Origin: Anatilimnocola aggregata
GTDB taxonomy: Bacteria > Planctomycetota > Planctomycetia > Pirellulales > Pirellulaceae
Length of the DNA stretch: 64,000 nucleotides
Assembly (NCBI RefSeq): GCF_007747655.1
Contig: NZ_CP036274.1
Span: forward strand, 6,448,001 to 6,512,000
Reading direction: 5' to 3'
In this document: piece after piece, positions 34,301-40,551 of the stretch
How positions within the stretch are numbered: position 1 is the stretch's first letter
Layout of the letters: each line of letters begins with the position of its first letter
Position numbers and translations under genes: made by a program
Notes under the pieces: generated by a model
Told to the model about the DNA's origin: nothing
Database searches by the model: none
What the model saw: only the letters and a program-made list of their open reading frames with translations

Positions 34301-37300
34301 GCGATACCAGGGCGCGAGCCAACCAGCGTGGCGGGAGGGGTGCTCAAGTAGGGCGCACCGTCTTTGAACACGAGGGCCGAGGTGTTGTTGTTCAGCAAAC
34401 CCACGGTCAGCACATCGTTGACCGGATTGGCCCCGCCGATGGTGCCGTCGTCGGTGCCACCGAACACGCGCACGATGTCATTGTTTTCACCAGCATCATT
34501 GAAAATGAGGGTTTCCGTGGTACGAACTCGTACCTCGCCGTTCGCCAGGTTTGTGCCGAACAGGCCCAGATTTGGCGCGCCGGCGGCTACGTTGATATCT
34601 CCCTGAGTATTCAGGTACAGATAGTTCAATCCGCGAGCCGTTCCGCTGAAGTCAAAGATCTGTACCCGGTCGCGGTTGATCGAATCGCTGGCAGCTTGCC
34701 CTTCGATCGTCAAGCCGGTGATCGGTCCACCGGGGATGGCATTCGTGCCAATGTTGCCCAAAACCAACAATTGGAACTCATCGGTGCCATCGAAGCCCTG
34801 GAAGGTGTTATTACCACTCAAATCGTCGCCATCGATGAAAAGAAAATCATTCCCTTCGCGGGCGTCAATGACCGTCGCCACCGTTGCCGTGGTGTCGTTG
34901 ACCGTGATGATGTCATCGCCCCTCGACGAGCGAACGTTGAGGTTTTCCAGACGACTGGGGAAGACTGCCGGGGTCGTTATATCGCCGTGGGCGTACTGAA
35001 TGGCTGCAGGAGCAAAGCCGGCGAGTTCCGTGGTTGGGTAGGATAACACGATAGGGTTGTTGACGTTGAGCAACGACAACGACATTGTCACGCCGATGTT
35101 GGTGATGCTGGCCGCGGCATCGCCGACGAGCGTGCCCGAATCGTCGACGTTGAGCGTATCCGTGTCGCCTCTGCCGACGAAAATGATATTTCCCAAAATC
35201 TGATCTAGTGTGCCATCGAAAACGGGCCCAGTGGTGAATTCGGCGGTGGTGTTGCCGACCGTGAAAGTATCGCCACCACCATTACCCAGCACGATGTACG
35301 CGGTACCCGCTGCCGTGCTGAGGACATCGAGGCGATCCGCATTGGCCGTCGTTGCGGAATAGTTGAGCTGCTGCAGCGAACTGTAGTTAATCGCCGCCGG
35401 TGCTGCGCCCGTGAGACTCGCATTGGTCAAGGTTGCGTTATGGGCCGCAACGTCGTTGAATCCACTAATAAAAGCCCGATCATTACCCGTTCCGCCGGCC
35501 AGGTTGATCGCACCGTTGATGTTGGCCAGAACACTCGATGTCCCCACAAGATAGTCATCGTCGCCGCCGTCACCGCTGAGCAGGACTGTGTTGGCGATCG
35601 CGGCAGTGGCATTCACTTGGAAGAAGTCGGTCACATTGTCATCGAGTTGCACGCCGGCGACTGCGCCATCGCCGTTACCAAAGACTTGCAGCGTGTTGAG
35701 CCCCGCGGCCGCAATCGTGTAGTCGAGGAACGCCGTGTCGGCTCCACCATTCAGGTGCAGGGCGACGTTGGCCTTGTTGGCAAAGCGGAAGGTCTCGAAC
35801 GTGCTGCTGTTGTCGGAGACTTGCAGCGAATTGAAACCGTTGAGCAGACCGCCGTTGACGATGGAGATGTTGTCCGCAGCGGCAGCGAAATAGACCACGT
35901 CGAAATTCGTGGCAATCGTATCGCTGTCGGCCGGTTCCAGGCCCGTGAAGTTCACGATCAGGCCATCGACGCCGGGAATCAGGCTGCCGCGGCCACCACT
36001 GCCATCAGGGTCTTGTACCCAAATGCCCGCATCTTCGGTGAGACCGACGCTATAGGTTTCGTTGACGACCGTACCGCCGCGAATGCTGAGTGCATCGCCA
36101 TTGACATCGCCCACATTGACCGGCCCACCAGCGTCGTAATTAAACGTCCGATTAATGAAGCCGCCCGAGTGATCGATGATCAGCGTATCGGCTTCGGCGC
36201 TGCCATTGACCGTGATGACAGGGGCGGTGCTGGTATAGAGTTGCTGCAGAATCAGCACCTCGCCAGGTCCGGCGGCGGTGTCATTGTCGTAATAGAACTC
36301 GATGTTTGCACCACCCGCACCGCTGCGAACCACGCGGAGGGAATTTCGGCCGCCAGCGACTTCGCCGGGCAATAAGGCCCCCATCGTAATCGTATCGGTC
36401 AGTTGGCTGACGCCCGTGCCGGTCACCGTTTCGATGTTCGTGAAGACGACGGGATTCGAGCCACCGGGACCATCGTCCAGGTTGCCAGCGCCGACGCCGG
36501 TAATGGTCTTGATCGCGTTCCCGGTGAAGTTCAGCACGTCGGCAAGGGTTTGAACACCACCATCGATGTTGAGGGTCGCGGTACTCGCCGGTAACCCCGT
36601 GACGTTAAAAGTATCGTTCCCAATTCCGCCATTGAAATTGTTGGTGCTGTTACCGCCACCCAGTCCCGCGGAGCTAATGTTGAAGATGTCGTCGCCGGAG
36701 TTGCCATTCAACGTGGTCGTTCCCGGAAAGCCATTCATGGTGCTCGTGACGGTAAACAAGTCGGCACCGGTACCAGCATTAATGGTGAGTGCGGAAGTGT
36801 CGCCGGGAACATAGTTGATGACGGCGGGAGCCAAACCGGTGATCGAGCTATTGGTCAACGTCACCACGCGTCCACTGGAATCCGCCGAATTGTCCACCAC
36901 GATACTGTTAAGGCTGACGGTATTGGCAAGGGAGATCGGTCCTAAGATCCCCTGGACGCTGCCAGCATTCGTAATCAGAACCGAATCTGTCCCACTTACG
37001 CCGTTGTAGCTGGTGGAGACGCCGACTGGCGTGGCAAGAATATTCGCGATGTCGATTCCAACATTGCCATTGACCGTTAGCGTCGTAAGTCCGGCACTGG
37101 CGGCTGTCAGATTGACGTTGAACGTGTCGAGTCCGCCATTGCCGTTGACAACGATCTCTGTTTTGTTCGACAGATCGTGCAATTCAAAGGAAGGAGCACT
37201 TACACGCGTGAAGGCTCCACTGGGAGCAATCGAAATTGTCTCACCAGCAGCGGTGCCGTTGACGGTAAATGAAGCCACGACGTTGGAATCGGTTATCGGT

Positions 37301-38388
37301 GCGAGCCCGGCATACTGGATTGTTGCGTTACCGGTAGTCCCACCCGTATATACGATCGTGCCATCGTTGGCACTCGTCGGGGTGGAAACAGCGCTTGCAA
37401 AATTCCCGCCGGTGGAAATCAGCGAGTCGAAGTTTCCACCGCCATTGAAGGTGATTGGGCCCGAGGGAAAGGGGTTTCCGTTCACATAATCAACGGTTAA
37501 TGTGTCGTCGCCCGCGTTGCCATTAATTACGATTGAATTGATCAGCGCCGTAGGCGTGGATCGCGTAATGCCATTCAACGTGACATCGGTGTTTACTCCG
37601 TTTCTCCGAATTGAAATGGAGTCCGAAGAAGCGGTTCCAGGTAACACAAGATCGATTTTTTGCGCAACCGTTATGCCAGCTGGGTCACCGACAAGTCGAT
37701 TCGTAGAAAATGCACCGGGGCCGTTGGCATAAAACTCAACCTCAGCAAAATTGTCTCGCTCGAAATAAACGAGGTCGTACCGATAGATTCCTGGTGCTGG
37801 AATTGTGGCCGAAGCGGTGATATTAGTTGCTGGCCCAGGCCCACTCTTAACGGCGATCTGTTCATTATCCGAACCAAGTAACAACCTGAAGCCGTCGTCA
37901 CTAAAAACGGTGAAGTTCCAGGCGCCAGCAACCGGGATATTCAAAAAACCCGTCGAACGCATCGCCAGATCGTTATCGTCAACCCCTGCCGTTCCCACCG
38001 GTGCTGGAAAGTCTACGCCGCCAGGAAAAAGGCTGGGGTCAGAAGTCGCGGGGTCATAAAATCCCGCATCGATATAGTTGATGGTTGATGCGCCACTTGC
38101 GAACGCTTGTGCGCTGACGTTCGGTCCTGGAATAGCGGAGGCAAAAAGCGAATCCGCTTTAGCCAGATTGTCGACTTGTCCAAAGGCGACGCTCGCTTTA
38201 CGGAATTCGACGCTGTGACCAGCGGAGAATCCGGTGCCGCCCCATTCAGCCACCGCCATCACGCGGCGATCTTCGAGCGTTTCCATTCGCAAGATTCGCT
38301 TGCGATAGCTGCCCAGCTTTTGATTTAAAAATTGGCGGCGTTGCTGGCTGCGGGAGAGAGAACGGCGGTTTGGCAGGCGAATGCTCAC
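25369..38388 (-). CDS. Giant exported multidomain protein with RTX blocks and C-terminal dockerin
   Basis: About 4339 aa. GTG at 38388 is taken as start because AGGAG lies 8 nt upstream; the frame is open to an ATG at 38451 with no such site. Residues about 20-45 carry the planctomycete export motif (RMETLEDRRVMA). In order on the minus strand: a PA14-like region (about 38100-37680); a very long array of beta-rich repeats with VNGxxxxD-type strands (37650-31350); RTX-like GGxGNDxx blocks (31300-30990 and 30660-30450); a DUF4394-like module (about 30430-29730); another RTX block (29740-29600); a PPC-like module (29100-28560); Ig-like and FG-GAP-like parts (28500-25900); and a dockerin with two calcium loops, DVNNDGRISAFDA and DVDQNLRVSAFDA (25690-25480). 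No membrane anchor or enzyme motif is visible. It is likely a surface or matrix protein. Confidence 0.85.
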   Translation of the reverse strand: MSIRLPNRRSLSRSQQRRQFLNQKLGSYRKRILRMETLEDRRVMAVAEWGGTGFSAGHSVEFRKASVAFGQVDNLAKADSLFASAIPGPNVSAQAFASGASTINYIDAGFYDPATSDPSLFPGGVDFPAPVGTAGVDDNDLAMRSTGFLNIPVAGAWNFTVFSDDGFRLLLGSDNEQIAVKSGPGPATNITASATIPAPGIYRYDLVYFERDNFAEVEFYANGPGAFSTNRLVGDPAGITVAQKIDLVLPGTASSDSISIRRNGVNTDVTLNGITRSTPTALINSIVINGNAGDDTLTVDYVNGNPFPSGPITFNGGGNFDSLISTGGNFASAVSTPTSANDGTIVYTGGTTGNATIQYAGLAPITDSNVVASFTVNGTAAGETISIAPSGAFTRVSAPSFELHDLSNKTEIVVNGNGGLDTFNVNLTAASAGLTTLTVNGNVGIDIANILATPVGVSTSYNGVSGTDSVLITNAGSVQGILGPISLANTVSLNSIVVDNSADSSGRVVTLTNSSITGLAPAVINYVPGDTSALTINAGTGADLFTVTSTMNGFPGTTTLNGNSGDDIFNISSAGLGGGNSTNNFNGGIGNDTFNVTGLPASTATLNIDGGVQTLADVLNFTGNAIKTITGVGAGNLDDGPGGSNPVVFTNIETVTGTGVSQLTDTITMGALLPGEVAGGRNSLRVVRSGAGGANIEFYYDNDTAAGPGEVLILQQLYTSTAPVITVNGSAEADTLIIDHSGGFINRTFNYDAGGPVNVGDVNGDALSIRGGTVVNETYSVGLTEDAGIWVQDPDGSGGRGSLIPGVDGLIVNFTGLEPADSDTIATNFDVVYFAAAADNISIVNGGLLNGFNSLQVSDNSSTFETFRFANKANVALHLNGGADTAFLDYTIAAAGLNTLQVFGNGDGAVAGVQLDDNVTDFFQVNATAAIANTVLLSGDGGDDDYLVGTSSVLANINGAINLAGGTGNDRAFISGFNDVAAHNATLTNASLTGAAPAAINYSSLQQLNYSATTANADRLDVLSTAAGTAYIVLGNGGGDTFTVGNTTAEFTTGPVFDGTLDQILGNIIFVGRGDTDTLNVDDSGTLVGDAAASITNIGVTMSLSLLNVNNPIVLSYPTTELAGFAPAAIQYAHGDITTPAVFPSRLENLNVRSSRGDDIITVNDTTATVATVIDAREGNDFLFIDGDDLSGNNTFQGFDGTDEFQLLVLGNIGTNAIPGGPITGLTIEGQAASDSINRDRVQIFDFSGTARGLNYLYLNTQGDINVAAGAPNLGLFGTNLANGEVRVRTTETLIFNDAGENNDIVRVFGGTDDGTIGGANPVNDVLTVGLLNNNTSALVFKDGAPYLSTPPATLVGSRPGIAGGGTATDLLIRGLSPTPIGPFGILLVGNGNSGVVGTGDRAVVQGRSEADLVDVGNPTDIFGFGAGVLQPGAGVGNAYDFFNVSDSQVFTNNIVNGSLTTVSLNIASFDQVGGPVVTENAALIVNGGDEAAPDPVTGVADQFFVTVSANYNIQVNGNLPDPATFDPEGFPLGDELNVIGNGSVNIFSDKATPPNVTTTFGNGIFGVLNTSIERLRLTPSNGVLNLIGDNNDPLVDQNDNFVVRGRDIDVGGSIDGGIGEMFVSINGSNPILLNDVQFLNVFGYDLTGQNLNDPDVNAPDNTVGGADNIDTLDIAAWADNSPRSWDVHVNFNEGVPDTGDGSQLDLLIYNTVFANPVSEDIVVQPSGPTNGELRVTNGAFGTPIVTINYVNNTDIIVLDNDGFLSDDDSLTLRGTAPNTPQASGADNFLINLTAAGDVANPLVTVSDNVGGLDLYRLRNFTGFDSLNIETLAGSDYVRVIGRNDGSVTVNVDGGSPTGVGGNTDIDSVSVFGLTDGADNFIYSVGATNDSGRLAVTRSGAAAATIVNFINTERVDIEGQGGTGADTVTVNATSANDSIAFNGINATDGNLVINGTPLVALLGLGSGASSLTINALGGDDEISVAAGPFAATGGITVNGGDPTASDTVVVVGTAAADAVTIDQLTASGARITGAGAAVITVTTAEKLHYNGLEGGDDLTITTPAGADIATATPTLASGEGAVAITSSVNGDVRLPISWEGINGLTGSIAFADVGGTRVDSLVLLGTNSSDVFQAFNAAGDVNYGYYDTPGSFLTLLAFTISTPGVNSLALSGLNGDDVFTIVGNHPFAGGVQVDGGNPSSGSDVLNFVGAGAAITVSLTADTITEGAFGPVNYVGIEDVAIAGAAAALTVNGTAADDRFDVQPTAAGAGSLKVFTTGSIVKTSPQFTYTGVNNAAFTLNGGTGFDDVHLLGTNGIDTITSAATTVTQAGGTVTFGTALERLNIDAFDGDDNINLGTFTSVNAIIKGGLGNDTIIGTGVVATGDLIYGGSGNDILRGGAGNDTIYGEDGNDTFGVVSVGAAQDAGDDLFFGGDGSDRFIWNPGDGNDLFEGGAGDADVLQFEGNNNNNTFILNQVGTRLEFRFGAVDLDVAGTEEVEIVTRDGIDNTIINDLYATDVRHVSVNNEGAVAPVVAADTLTVNGREVSDSINVLNVGGLIQVTGLRYDVRLLNSVVAQGDTLIVNANAGNDTVVASEGVEGVVAIVLNGGDGDDYLSADATLVGGDGNDTLVGGSGNDILIGDGSSDIMLGLTATGSLVRFEMSNPAAALTTTPITGLPGGETLLGIDFRPATSQLYGVSSAGSIYTIDPISGAATLVGAGFGFVPNGTSFGFDFNPVPDRIRFTSDNEQNLRLNPNTGALAITDGNLAYAVGDPNFGANPNIVGSAYTNSFGGATTTTLFGIDSTLNILVSQNPPNAGTLNTIGALGVDPSAVVGFDILTGSNTAVATLVVGGVQQLYTINLLTGTATLIGNAPAGISFIGMASVPGTGDDLIIGGGGADILSGGGGEDTMIGGTGADTFHGGDGFDTILIQGTSANDRIDVQQDFLNAVPPAATSYTLRHEVSNVLLGFDGILGGAGTETDTILTTDLATTVENVSIVAGSGADTIRVAHNDLYFNQPLFTMRITVDGGAGATSDRLTVTDLLVGDTTIQRIGGTAGSGSFSMGSNAPVVYSDIEFATLDPVNTITGGTGGDGTGRLIVFPFDPNEQNGQLQNATFLGNGTTNLQATIDPGVDPGPMANPAGFGLPGDEDWYRIVANETGTLDFQVYFEEVASRGARVGLPGNGNLDIAVYDADGLVNGAPLAIGGVSTFGGNDGANGPELDTAPFANERVRIPAVAGQTYYLRIGGAALTADGSPNASLAVNAYSVSVVNSAAPVPRDLELDDVVAMSSVAGPLAPNLVVTATAFTANVAGLSITPDFYVGKYVYFLQAPGNPSDLNGQRARVTGYNGAGGFTFAAGSFTGAPAVGDLFQIESVDTGRSQFDNHTRDITPTIFLRLDDASLLNDLPGNPSGQTNAPPPDQVIPITYQINSSLNPTNQPPEGFAAGFRIAIFSENNTHSPVPGTGLTFLGYASPVAGSPGLYTYTFPDANPLSPGSHFITAKVEMIDPADTTPGTGLPVDIDRATGFGASSQSLEIVVDTQVPPVYFGLPTSTETGFEFTATDGLHPDSDTGVNGMPATFTDGITSDLTPKFYGSAEANSIVRLYLDNRNTAAFPGTTIGVLDAFDILIAQTVANPEDGTNQLPTGWWEAESTVSFNDPTFFPNEDGLRTVFATSEDLSGNVNPTGIAAELLAVFIDTQGPQVTDVRFNTVDSTYNVFDHKYESVIGGDPGTLVPTPLVNSIIVKVQDLPERVANFVYQAIKTDTNLVNPVTGAIINGGVDDLPLGLVNVFGDYSGNIPIRRITFTADQNPNTPALDPFVLPDIARGYITITFGSDPNGIPGDLDDVILTLPDDRFTLTVYDAIQDPVGNHLDGESQAIEPHDQPAFPSGDGIPGGDFVARFTVDTRPELGNWAAGSAWVDINGNQIFDQDNVDFTNRDIAYLMGYTSDELFAGNFAPAGALAADGFDKLAAYGRVNGQWRWQIDTDNDGVPDIERVDPAGINGFPVAGNFNNAIVGDEVGLFTGNTWFLDVDQDYNLGDGAGVRVIPWVNAAGVSVSGYGFTGDFDGDGEYDLGSWTDDTFQLSLSSDPTNVGAFGADGRIDLTFHFGFAGARERPVVADMNMDGFDDLGLWTPDRATQVEGIGGEWYWLMSGEVVNDTPNPSGNSANPGDLLGPSIPDRVVIDPISPFPGVQRTVKFTPVPFGNDLYMQFGDEFSLPIVGNFDPPATLSSVLPGTNRNDPLDVNNDGRISAFDAIEVINRLNRSNGSVSVPTKGFIRAPFLDVDQNLRVSAFDALQVINYLNANPIMPSVVGLEDVGGSGGENTENDEALLAFLDDGEL

Positions 38389-38432
38389 GCGACAGGCTCC
38401 TAGAACGGACAGATCATGGCCCAAGCGATGAA

Positions 38433-38452
38433 AATGCGGAAAATTTCGCATT
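38433..38452. promoter_or_regulatory. Palindrome upstream of the giant gene
   Basis: AATGCG (38433-38438) and CGCATT (38447-38452) flank an A/T core (GAAAATTT), forming an operator-like element about 45 nt before the GTG start of the giant gene. It contains the more distal ATG, which is a further reason to prefer the GTG. Function is unproven. Confidence 0.3.
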
Positions 38453-38603
38453 CAAAGCAACTTCCACCGATTGCGTCAGAAACGGCACAACCGGAAAAGT
38501 CGGTAATTTGGGTAGGATCGTAGCTCGCCGAACAGGCCCCCGTCAAGCTTCTTCGCGCTAAAACGCGTGGTTCTTGTCAACTTTCCAAAACCAAAAGTAA
38601 ACA

Positions 38604-38646
38604 ATTTCTCTGGAGAAATGTTCATTTCCGGTTATTTCCGGAAATG
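38604..38646 (-). terminator. Tandem hairpins after hemC
   Basis: Two stem-loops follow the hemC stop on the minus strand. The first has 9-bp arms CATTTCCGG/CCGGAAATG (38646-38638 and 38631-38623) with a 6-nt loop. The second has 7-bp arms ATTTCTC/GAGAAAT (38619-38613 and 38610-38604), followed by TGTTTACTTTTGG. They probably end the hemC transcript, though the T tract is broken. Confidence 0.55.
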
Positions 38647-38665
38647 ATGGGTGTTTTGCCAGTTG

Positions 38666-39598
38666 CTAGCGGCCGGCATGGGCCGCGGAGATAAGTTCGC
38701 TGGCCCCTTGCCGCGCTAGGTCGGCAGCGACCGTTTGGCCCAGCTTCATTGCCTGCTCGGGCGGAGCAATTCCTTCGGCAGCGATTCTCTTTTGGCCATC
38801 GGGGTGGAGGACCGTGGCTTGCAGCAACAGATTGTCGCCACTCGCGCGGGCCCAAGCACCGACGGGGGCCAGACACCCCGCGCGCAGGGAGTTGAGCAGG
38901 GTCCGCTCGGCCAGCACGGCCGCGTGCGTGAGCCCGTCGTTCAAAGGCTGCAGCAGTTCGATGGTAGTCGCATCGTCCGCACGCGTTTCGAGCCCGAGCG
39001 CCCCTTGGCCGACAGCCGGGAGCATGAGTTGCGGCGGAATGATGTACGCGATGCGCGCGGCCAGCCCCAGCCGCGAGAGCCCCGCTTGAGCCAGCACAAT
39101 TGCGTCGTACTCGCCACTATCTAGTTTGCGGAGACGGGTATCGACATTGCCGCGAATTTCGAGCAGTTGCAAGTCTGGCCGAGCATGCAGCAATTGAGCA
39201 CGGCGGCGCAAACTACCGGTCCCAATGCGGGCACCCGGGGGCAAATCGTCGAGCGCTTTGTAGGGGCCGACCAGCACATCGGCCGTGCTCTCGCGCGTCG
39301 GCACGGCGGCGATGGTGAGGCCAGGAATGGCCTCGGTGGGCAAGTCTTTGAGACTGTGGACCGCCAGATCGATGCGCTGATCGAGCAGGGCGCGCTGAAT
39401 CTCTTTGGTGAAGAGTCCCTGGCCGCCAATCTGGCCGAGAGGACCCGTCGTGACATCGCCTTGCGTGGTGATGTGAATCATCTCGACCCGAATGCCGAGC
39501 GACACCAACCGCGCAGAGACCCACTCGGCTTGCCAGCGGGCGAGCGGACTGGACCGAGTTCCAAGCCTGATGAAGGGCTGTCCGCTCACTACTCCCAT
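38666..39598 (-). CDS. hemC: Hydroxymethylbilane synthase (porphobilinogen deaminase)
   Basis: A 310-aa enzyme that joins four porphobilinogens into hydroxymethylbilane in tetrapyrrole synthesis. Family marks: IRLGTRSSPLARWQAEWV at the N-terminus, HSLKDLPTE (catalytic Asp region), GTGSLRRRAQLL, EIRGNVDTRLRKL, and the Cys that holds the dipyrromethane cofactor in LRAGCLAPVGAWA. Length is normal. Other heme genes are not in the window. It is transcribed together with the small exported protein 15 nt upstream. Confidence 0.97.
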   Translation of the reverse strand: MGVVSGQPFIRLGTRSSPLARWQAEWVSARLVSLGIRVEMIHITTQGDVTTGPLGQIGGQGLFTKEIQRALLDQRIDLAVHSLKDLPTEAIPGLTIAAVPTRESTADVLVGPYKALDDLPPGARIGTGSLRRRAQLLHARPDLQLLEIRGNVDTRLRKLDSGEYDAIVLAQAGLSRLGLAARIAYIIPPQLMLPAVGQGALGLETRADDATTIELLQPLNDGLTHAAVLAERTLLNSLRAGCLAPVGAWARASGDNLLLQATVLHPDGQKRIAAEGIAPPEQAMKLGQTVAADLARQGASELISAAHAGR

Positions 39599-39613
39599 GC
39601 TGACTCGATCTAT

Positions 39614-40063
39614 TTACTTCGTTGACTTGACGGTGGGGGGCACGGCCGGAACCGCAACCGCGGCGGTAATGCCGGCCTTTTCGGCAGCCGCTTTGCGGGC
39701 AGCTGCTTTTTCTTGAGCCTTGGCTTTGGCATCGGCTCGCAGTTTTTCCAGCTTGGCTTTTTGTTCGGCCGACAGCAAGGCCTCAATTTCACCGTCGCGC
39801 TGTTTTTGAATCGTCTTGATCTGGTCGGCGAGTGTCGCGATTTGCGCGTCGTATTTGCTTTGGAGCGCGTAAATCTTATCTTTCTGCTCCGTTGTCACCA
39901 GATCTTTGTAGTAGGCCGGGAGCCGACCTTTGGGTTTCGCAGCCGGCGCTGCAGCCTTCGCTTCCGCTTTTTGTGCGAGCAGCTGTAATGGCTGCGAGGC
40001 GACTCCGGCAAAACCCATCATGACCGTTACAACGACTAACTTCTTCCACAGCGGCAGATTCAT
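39614..40063 (-). CDS. Small exported coiled-coil protein (Spy/CpxP-like layout)
   Basis: A 149-aa protein starting at 40063, where GGGAG precedes the ATG by 7 nt; a frame 19 codons longer has no such site. Residues 1-30 are a signal peptide (LPLWKKLVVVTVMMGFAGVAS). The mature part has a Lys/Ala/Pro linker, then about 50-125 a helix rich in Lys, Glu, Gln and Ala (YALQSKYDAQIATLADQIKT, EALLSAEQKAKLEKLRADAK) and an Ala/Pro tail. Size and helix pattern recall periplasmic Spy/CpxP-like proteins but the LTxxQ motif is not clear. It is upstream of hemC in one operon; a functional link is not evident. Confidence 0.75.
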   Translation of the reverse strand: MNLPLWKKLVVVTVMMGFAGVASQPLQLLAQKAEAKAAAPAAKPKGRLPAYYKDLVTTEQKDKIYALQSKYDAQIATLADQIKTIQKQRDGEIEALLSAEQKAKLEKLRADAKAKAQEKAAARKAAAEKAGITAAVAVPAVPPTVKSTK

Positions 40064-40106
40064 GCGAGCGGCTCCCAAACGCGGCTTATCCCAGTAAAAA
40101 ACCTGT

Positions 40107-40174
40107 GCCTGGAAATTCACCCCTTCTGGGTGCCAGGCTGCGATAATTTAAACCAGGATTAAACCGCTTGACAA
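40107..40174 (-). promoter_or_regulatory. Candidate promoter and leader hairpin of the coiled-coil/hemC operon
   Basis: On the minus strand TTGTCA (40174-40169) and TTAAAT (40151-40146) are 17 nt apart, so transcription would begin near 40139. The leader then starts with a hairpin, GCCTGG/CCAGGC (40138-40133 and 40112-40107), whose inner part also pairs CACCC with GGGTG. A structured 5' end of this kind can stabilise mRNA. Confidence 0.5.
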
Positions 40175-40267
40175 CTCATTTTCGCGTGAACTTGGCCAGA
40201 CGCTGACGTACAGCTGTCACTACAAGAAGCGGCTCGGTAGAGCCATAATGGGGCTGAGCAAGAATGA

Positions 40268-40416
40268 AAAAAGGTCATGATACGCCGCTCCATCGTCGTA
40301 TCATGACCTCTATCCTGAAACGGAATGGCCGAGACCATTCCGTCCTCCCGGCATGTTGTTAGTTGAAATATCGGCTGGTCCTGCAGGGACGCTTGAAGCA
40401 ATTTTTCCCGGCGTCC
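40268..40416 (-). ncRNA. Candidate structured RNA ending in an orphan intrinsic terminator
   Basis: On the minus strand a perfect 13-bp stem (AGGTCATGATACG, 40310-40298, with its complement 40285-40273) is followed by six T (40273-40268, the first shared with the stem), a standard intrinsic terminator. No minus-strand gene precedes it: mgtE is on the other strand and the hemC operon begins further down. Two more stems lie before it, CGGAATGG/CCATTCCG (40342-40335 and 40328-40321) and GGACGC/GCGTCC (40416-40411 and 40392-40387). This suits a small RNA, or a long attenuated leader of the hemC operon. Its own promoter is not clear. Confidence 0.4.
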
Positions 40417-40480
40417 GGCTCGATTGGGTTCTGCCGACTTGCCCCCAAAAGGCGCGGACAACAGGCAGATTTCAGACGCT

Positions 40481-40509
40481 TTGACAGAAACCGAACTGCG
40501 GTCGATACT
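40481..40509 (+). promoter_or_regulatory. Promoter of mgtE
   Basis: A perfect TTGACA (40481-40486), a 17-nt spacer and GATACT (40504-40509) place the transcription start near 40516, 36 nt before the mgtE ATG at 40552. This also argues against the longer in-frame coding version starting at 40363, which would run through the promoter. Confidence 0.65.
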
Positions 40510-40551
40510 TCAGGCTCTCAATCCGCGCAGCCTTCGACTGTCAGCTCGGTT

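Noticed and set aside
33475-35046. 523-aa open frame on the + strand inside the giant minus-strand gene
   Set aside because: It is antisense to a repeat-rich, G+C-biased coding region where long antisense frames are expected. Composition is unstructured (Ile, Val, Asp, Arg rich) with no motif or ribosome-binding site.
40363-40551. N-terminal extension of MgtE
   Set aside because: A good promoter (40481-40509) lies inside it, the extension is basic and unlike the family, and 40552 gives the normal length.
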